Shown here in pieces: positions 60,125 through 64,000 of a stretch of 64,000 nucleotides of DNA. The translations under genes and the position numbers were made by a program. The stretch comes from Rhodococcus spelaei. Lineage in GTDB: Bacteria > Actinomycetota > Actinomycetes > Mycobacteriales > Mycobacteriaceae. The notes under the pieces are model-generated. The model worked only from the letters and a program-made list of their open reading frames with translations. It searched no databases and was not told the DNA's origin. The number at the start of each line of letters is the position of its first letter. The stretch's first letter is position 1. The stretch lies in NCBI RefSeq assembly GCF_006704125.1, contig NZ_VIGH01000001.1:186001-250000 (forward strand). The letters run 5' to 3'.

Positions 60125-60286
60125 GGTGCCTCCTCTCCCACGTTCTCCGCGTGTCGCGGCCTCGGGGCCGCCTTTGCATGATATCTACCTTTCTCCCGGG
60201 GCGGTGGCCTCCCGGTCCTTCATCGCAGGTGAGGGGGGCGAATCGTGATTCCGTGGCAGGTCGTGTTAGTGTTTCCAGCGTCGCTC

Positions 60287-60372
60287 GGGCGAGTGGCGGA
60301 ATGGCAGACGCGCTGGCTTCAGGTGCCAGTGTCCTTCGGGACGTGGGGGTTCAAGTCCCCCTTCGCCCACCA
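60287..60372 (+). tRNA. tRNA-Leu(CAG)
   Basis: An 86-nt class II tRNA, with CCA encoded. The acceptor is GGGCGAG/TTCGCCC with one G·T pair. The anticodon CAG is at 60320–60322, the long variable arm is TGTCCTTCGGGACGT and the T arm is GGGGGTTCAAGTCCCCC. It marks the right end of the conserved ori-region order. Confidence 0.97.
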
Positions 60373-60396
60373 CCAGCAGTTCCACGAACTGCAATC

Positions 60397-60437
60397 AACG
60401 AGGTCTCGAACTCGACAAGAGTTCGGGACCTCGTTTT
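60397..60437 (+). terminator. Rho-independent terminator after tRNA-Leu
   Basis: AACGAGGTCTCGAACTC (60397–60413) pairs with GAGTTCGGGACCTCGTT (60419–60435) through 17 bp with one G·T pair. The loop is GACAA and the stem runs into TTTT. It may also serve the convergent SnoaL-like gene. Confidence 0.9.
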
Positions 60438-60471
60438 GTCGGGCCGGTCAGGGTCCGAAATTGAGTCGGAC

Positions 60472-60891
60472 TCACACGACGACAGTGTTCTGACGTCTCC
60501 AGATGAGCCAACGGTCCGCTCGACGAACGAAGATGTACAGCGCATTCATCTCGGGCGGGTTTCCGTCCTCGGCATCCTTCCGCGTCGACCACGCGTTCTT
60601 ACGCGCCGCGATGGTGTCTGGGGAGAGGAGCGCCGCGTCCGTCAGTTCGTAGTAGGCGGTGGCATCACTCAGGAAGCCCGCCGCGAGGCCTTCCTCCGTC
60701 GCCTTCTCGATGGCGGAGCGTCCTGCGAGCACCGCGCCGCGGGCATTGACGACTACGGCGTCCTCGGCGAGATGTGCGTTCATCAGCTTCGCGTCGTTGT
60801 TGTTGAAGCCCTCCTGCACATCGTTGATGATTGCCCGGATTGCGTTGAGTTCGTTGGTATTCGGGAGGTCGATCGTCGTTGTGAGGGTCAT
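60472..60891 (-). CDS. SnoaL-like/DUF4440 protein (SgcJ/EcaC type)
   Basis: A 139-residue small alpha/beta-barrel protein: an N-terminal helical part NAIRAIINDVQEGFNNNDAK, then AEDAVVVNARGAVLAGRSAI and a C-terminal strand DRWLIWRRQNTVVV. This is the pattern of the NTF2-like SgcJ/EcaC group, whose members are loosely called oxidoreductases or isomerases without proven activity. The gene is isolated, with gaps of about 260 bases upstream. Confidence 0.82.
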   Translation of the reverse strand: MTLTTTIDLPNTNELNAIRAIINDVQEGFNNNDAKLMNAHLAEDAVVVNARGAVLAGRSAIEKATEEGLAAGFLSDATAYYELTDAALLSPDTIAARKNAWSTRKDAEDGNPPEMNALYIFVRRADRWLIWRRQNTVVV

Positions 60892-61151
60892 GGGCGAAAG
60901 CCTAAAACCTCAAGTGAAGTTCAGGTCAAGCATCGGATCCCGGCGTGCGTGGCGGCGGGTGCGGTGCGACGGCCCGCGGCGTGGCGCCCACCACGGTGGC
61001 CGGTGCCCATCCGACCCGGACGGCGCTCCTCCGATGACCTGAGAGGGTGCCCCCGCTCGCACGCGGCGTCACACACCGCGGTCGGTAACGATCCGCTGCG
61101 CCTCCGGCCAAGGTGACACCCGGAGTGCCTGCTGTCGTAGATACTGCACCG

Positions 61152-62123
61152 GTGAGGCTGACCAAACGAATGTGCGTTTCCGCCATTTCGATGGTGATGC
61201 TCGCTGTCGCAGGATTGCTGGTCGCGGCCCCGGGGAGCAGCGGCGCCGCACCGCCCGCGTGGCGATACACGATGGTGGCGTTCAGCAACGCCAGCGACCG
61301 CGACATGGACGTGTACGAGTCGGGGGACGCCACTGACTTCCATCCCCTCCGACTGTCGGCGTATCGGCCCCCGTCGGGGGTGGTGCGTGACCCGAGCATC
61401 TTCCGAAACACAGACGGGTTGTACTACGTCACCTACACGACGAGTGACGGCGCGAACATCGGCTTCGCGCGCAGCAGTGACCGCGTCAACTGGACGTTCC
61501 TGGGGAACTGGCCGGTCCCGTTCTGCTGTGCCTTCCAGCCGGGCACGGGGGACGGCACGGGTTCCGCGAGCCCGCCGGGCTTCTCGGGGTCGGCCGGCTT
61601 CAGCGACGGACCGTCACTGTCGCCGTTCACCACCAAAGCCTGGGCGCCCGAATGGTTCGTCGACGGCGACCGCGTCAACGTCATCCTGTCGATGTCGACC
61701 GGTGGCGGATTCGTGCCGTACCTGATGACGGCGTTGGAGCCGTCGCTCAGGTTGTGGAGCCCGCCTGTTCCGCTCGCCGGGATCGGCGCGGACCACATCG
61801 ACACCACCGTGGTCAAGGTGGGATCGACCTATCACGCGTTCACCAAGAACGAGACGAAGAAGGTCGTCGAGCATGCGGTCGCGTCGTCGGTGACGGGACC
61901 CTATTCATTCGTCCCGGCCGGCGATTGGGGCTCGCTGCGGGAGGGCCCAGAGCTGGTTCAGTTGCCGAACGGCGCCTGGCGGATTTATCTCGACGCCTAC
62001 ACCGAAGGAAAGTACCTCTATTCCGACAGCACGGATGGGCTCAGCACCTGGTCGCCCGTGCAAGAGCTTCCCGGCCTTTCCGGGACGGTGCGCCATGTCG
62101 GCGTGATGAGAGAGCCTGCATAA
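61152..62123 (+). CDS. Secreted GH43-like glycosidase
   Basis: A 323-residue exported protein. The signal peptide (RLTKRMCVSAISMVMLAVAG and on to GAAPPAW) has a basic start and a hydrophobic core. The mature part shows five-bladed-propeller features of GH43: GVVRDPSIFRNTDGLYYVTY (first catalytic Asp region), NIGFARSSDRVNWTFLG, KAWAPEWFVDGDRVNVI, and REGPELVQLPNGAWRIYLDA (acid Glu region). It may act on arabinan-type polymers, perhaps self-made arabinogalactan or plant material. The GTG at 61152 gives the cleanest signal peptide; GTGs at 61113 and 61125 are in frame. Confidence 0.78.
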   Translation: MRLTKRMCVSAISMVMLAVAGLLVAAPGSSGAAPPAWRYTMVAFSNASDRDMDVYESGDATDFHPLRLSAYRPPSGVVRDPSIFRNTDGLYYVTYTTSDGANIGFARSSDRVNWTFLGNWPVPFCCAFQPGTGDGTGSASPPGFSGSAGFSDGPSLSPFTTKAWAPEWFVDGDRVNVILSMSTGGGFVPYLMTALEPSLRLWSPPVPLAGIGADHIDTTVVKVGSTYHAFTKNETKKVVEHAVASSVTGPYSFVPAGDWGSLREGPELVQLPNGAWRIYLDAYTEGKYLYSDSTDGLSTWSPVQELPGLSGTVRHVGVMREPA

Positions 62124-62182
62124 CGACCCCGCCGGCCGCGGTCGGCGTGCCCGAGCGCTCGCTGCAGTCGGTCCGATCTGAG

Positions 62183-62217
62183 TGTGGGGCGGAACCCGGA
62201 TCGGGTTCCGCCCCACA
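62183..62217. terminator. Bidirectional terminator hairpin
   Basis: TGTGGGGCGGAACCCG (62183–62198), a three-base loop, then CGGGTTCCGCCCCACA (62202–62217): a perfect 16-bp stem between the convergent GH43-like and SRPBCC genes. Confidence 0.85.
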
Positions 62218-62249
62218 TTCGCATCACATTCAGTTGTCGCGATCGGTGT

Positions 62250-62921
62250 CTAGATCGTGCCGTTCTCGATGTCGCGTTTCATGGCCTGCTGGTTCTCGAT
62301 GTGAGAGGACACTCCGTTCTTCACGGTGTAGTCGATCAGCAGCGCCGGCGCCGAGAACGTCAGCTGTTCGGTGACGGTGGTCGCGCCGCCGCTCTCGGCG
62401 AAGGTGACCTTCTGGTGCGTGATCACGCCGGGCGCGTCCCAGGTGTCGGTGCTGTACCAGTGATCGGCGGCGTACACCCGCTGCTGTCCGACGGTGCGCC
62501 CCGGGATCGACGCCGAGCCCGCCGGGATGTCCTCGAGCGCGATGAACTCCCAGACGTCGGCGCCGCCCTCGGTGTACTTGCGGCGGTCGAGCACGCCGCG
62601 CAGGAACGGGTGCCGTCCGAGGCTGTTGTAGAGGTTCGAGTACGCCGGGAACACCCGATCGATGGGTGCGTTGATGGTGATCGGCAGGGTGACGTTCACG
62701 GTAGCCAGTGCCGGGCCTGCCACGCTTTTCTCGAACTTGTAGGCCGCCCATGACGCTTCCCACTCCACGTCCAGTGTGGATGAGGAACTCGAACCAGGTT
62801 CGGCCCCGGCAACTCCCACACCCCCCAGCGTGATTCCGGTCGCCAGCACGCAGGCTGTGAGTACCTTGGGTACCGAGCTCCGGGCTCGCCGGCCGGCGAG
62901 CTGCTCAGGACGTTCGACCAT
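62250..62921 (-). CDS. Secreted SRPBCC-like protein
   Basis: A 223-residue exported protein. The signal peptide runs through VLTACVLATGITLGGVGVAG to an AEP cleavage-like site. The mature domain has VNVTLPITINAPIDRVFPAY, the typical first strand and helix of a START/SRPBCC (polyketide cyclase-like) fold, and continues through ITHQKVTFAESGGATTVTEQ. Such domains bind hydrophobic ligands. An exported version is less common; ligand and role are unknown. The start at 62921 gives a 40-residue leader, a little long. The 290-base gap upstream shows nothing. Confidence 0.75.
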   Translation of the reverse strand: MVERPEQLAGRRARSSVPKVLTACVLATGITLGGVGVAGAEPGSSSSSTLDVEWEASWAAYKFEKSVAGPALATVNVTLPITINAPIDRVFPAYSNLYNSLGRHPFLRGVLDRRKYTEGGADVWEFIALEDIPAGSASIPGRTVGQQRVYAADHWYSTDTWDAPGVITHQKVTFAESGGATTVTEQLTFSAPALLIDYTVKNGVSSHIENQQAMKRDIENGTI

Positions 62922-63213
62922 TCGTGTTTCCTCACCCGTCGAGACCGTTGCCGCGCTTCGGCAACCGCGCGAATGATACGCCGCCCGCGTTTCGCTCGAC
63001 CGGGTATGGGATCAGTTCCAGCCGAACGCATTTCGAACTCTCCGGTGGCTGGTTTGTCCGGACCGAATCGGGACAAACGTCGAGAATCCGACGGCCGCCC
63101 ACGGCGTCGGCAGGCGCCGCTGTGCGGTGAGCGGGTCGGGTGGCCCTGTGTGACGCAGCGGCATCCGGTTCGCGGTGACCGCGGTGTGGTCTCGCATGGG
63201 TTAACGTGCGCGC

Positions 63214-63846
63214 ATGGACGTAAGGGCGCACATCCTTGCCGAACGCGCTGAACTGGTCGAACTCTTGCGCACATTGAGCCCCGACCAATGGTCGGTGCAG
63301 TCCCTGTGCGGACGGTGGTCGGTACGTGACGTCGCCACGCACCTGTCGATGGACTCCGTCTCCATGCCCCGTTATCTCCTTGCGGCAGTGCGGAATCTGT
63401 CGGCCGACCGGGTTAACGAGCGGTACGTCGCCACCCACCGCGACGGATCGACCGACGACCTCGTCGATCAGCTCGCGTCGTCGGCGACCGCGAGCTGGTT
63501 CGCGCGGTACGCGCCGCGCCTGACCCTTGCCGACCATGTCGTGCACCAGCAGGACATCCGGCGACCCCTGGGGCTGTCGCGACGTGTCGATCCCGAACGG
63601 CTGCGTCTCGTCCTCGATCGGCCCGACCCGTTCGCCCGTCCGCGCAGCTACACCCGAGGACTCCGGTTCGTCGCGTCCGACCTCGAGTGGGACCACGGAA
63701 CCGGGCCCGAGGTCCGTGGACCGGCCGAGGCGTTGGCGCTGGCGATGGTCGGTCGGGTGACGGCGGTCGACGAATTGGAAGGCAGCGGGGTCGACATCCT
63801 CCGGGCACGGATGGCGCCCCAGGCGGATTCGGGCTCCGGCGGGTAA
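63214..63846 (+). CDS. Maleylpyruvate isomerase-like, mycothiol-dependent family protein
   Basis: A 210-residue protein of the DinB-like four-helix group. Typical motifs are LSPDQWSVQSLCGRWSVRDV, VATHLSMD (metal His) and LADHVVHQQDIRRPLG (second and third metal ligands, H-x3-D). Members use mycothiol as cofactor or act as thiol transferases; the substrate here is unknown. It is an isolated gene at the right edge, starting at the ATG at 63214. Confidence 0.86.
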   Translation: MDVRAHILAERAELVELLRTLSPDQWSVQSLCGRWSVRDVATHLSMDSVSMPRYLLAAVRNLSADRVNERYVATHRDGSTDDLVDQLASSATASWFARYAPRLTLADHVVHQQDIRRPLGLSRRVDPERLRLVLDRPDPFARPRSYTRGLRFVASDLEWDHGTGPEVRGPAEALALAMVGRVTAVDELEGSGVDILRARMAPQADSGSGG

Positions 63847-63921
63847 GCCGGGTCCGCTGAGATGCCCGCGGATTCGGGCTACTCTCGGTCCGTCACGCGG
63901 ACGAGGCGGGGAGGCCTGAAC

Positions 63922-64000
63922 ATGGGTGGACGACGTGTGGGTGTGCTCGCGGTGCTGGCAATCGGCCTGGCGGTGAGCACGGGCGCAGCCGCGCAGGCGG
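63922..64000 (+). CDS. Start of a secreted protein, cut by the window end
   Basis: The first 26 codons after an ATG with GGGGAGG seven bases upstream. They encode a signal peptide: MGGRRVGVLAVLAIGLAVS followed by TGAAAQA. The mature protein lies outside the window, so no family can be named. Confidence 0.65.
   Translation, partial: MGGRRVGVLAVLAIGLAVSTGAAAQA

Noticed and set aside
60287-60372. tRNA-Leu as the attachment site of an integrated element
   Set aside because: Genes to its right are non-core, but I found no integrase and no repeat of the tRNA 3' end in the remaining 3.6 kb.

Overview
The window is a GC-rich actinobacterial chromosome segment that spans the replication origin. The gene order (pcnA–mutT4–DUF6049–murJ–sigM–rsmA–trxB–trxA–cwlM–GNAT–parB–parA–rsmG–khpB–yidC–yidD–rnpA–rpmH–dnaA–oriC–dnaN–gnd–recF–dciA–gyrB–gyrA, then tRNA-Ile/tRNA-Ala–cwsA–ppiA–rhomboid–crgA–pabA–pknB–pknA–pbpA–rodA–pstP–fhaB–fhaA–tRNA-Leu) is the conserved ori region of the order Mycobacteriales. 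The gnd gene between dnaN and recF, and the protein sequences, suggest a Rhodococcus/Nocardia-type organism. No 16S gene is present, so the genus is an inference.

Left arm (1–20.5 kb): RNA and nucleotide housekeeping, the lipid II flippase MurJ fused to a pseudokinase, SigM with its anti-sigma factor, an inserted TetR/flavin oxidoreductase/TetR block, the thioredoxin pair behind a SigH-like promoter, and the pseudo-amidase CwlM. The chromosome partition genes parB, parA and rsmG follow. Between rsmG and khpB lies a gene-poor 2.4 kb interval. Nine parS sites occur between 17.39 and 20.41 kb, two of them inside the parA and rsmG reading frames. The interval also holds one small unknown ORF.

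Origin (20.5–29.9 kb): the leftward rpmH–rnpA–yidD–yidC–khpB operon ends in a strong terminator. dnaA has paired DnaA boxes in its promoter. oriC lies in the 636-bp dnaA–dnaN gap, and dnaN, gnd, recF and dciA follow.

Accessory block and gyrase (29.9–44.6 kb): four non-core genes sit between dciA and gyrB: a frameshifted COG4705 membrane protein, a PF10118 metal-dependent hydrolase, a PDR-type ferredoxin reductase and an EphD-like hydrolase without its SDR half. A complete four-gene conservon (sensor kinase-like, roadblock, DUF742, small GTPase) sits between gyrB and gyrA. The mycobacterial counterpart of this conservon contains MfpB and adjoins the gyrase inhibitor MfpA, so the linkage to gyrase is the most striking feature here. 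A CRP/GlxR-like site lies in the loop of the gyrB terminator, ahead of the conservon.

Right arm (44.6–64 kb): two tRNAs flanking a DLW-39 microprotein, division and cell-wall genes, and the seven-gene Ser/Thr kinase–cell-wall operon fhaA-fhaB-pstP-rodA-pbpA-pknA-pknB. Two copies of a REP-like inverted repeat sit at convergent gene ends. Beyond tRNA-Leu the genes are accessory: a SnoaL-like protein, a secreted GH43-like protein, a secreted SRPBCC protein, a mycothiol-dependent isomerase-like protein and a truncated secreted protein. From family knowledge, PknA/PknB/PstP, FhaA, MurJ and CwlM would form one phospho-controlled peptidoglycan circuit, with its parts on both sides of oriC.
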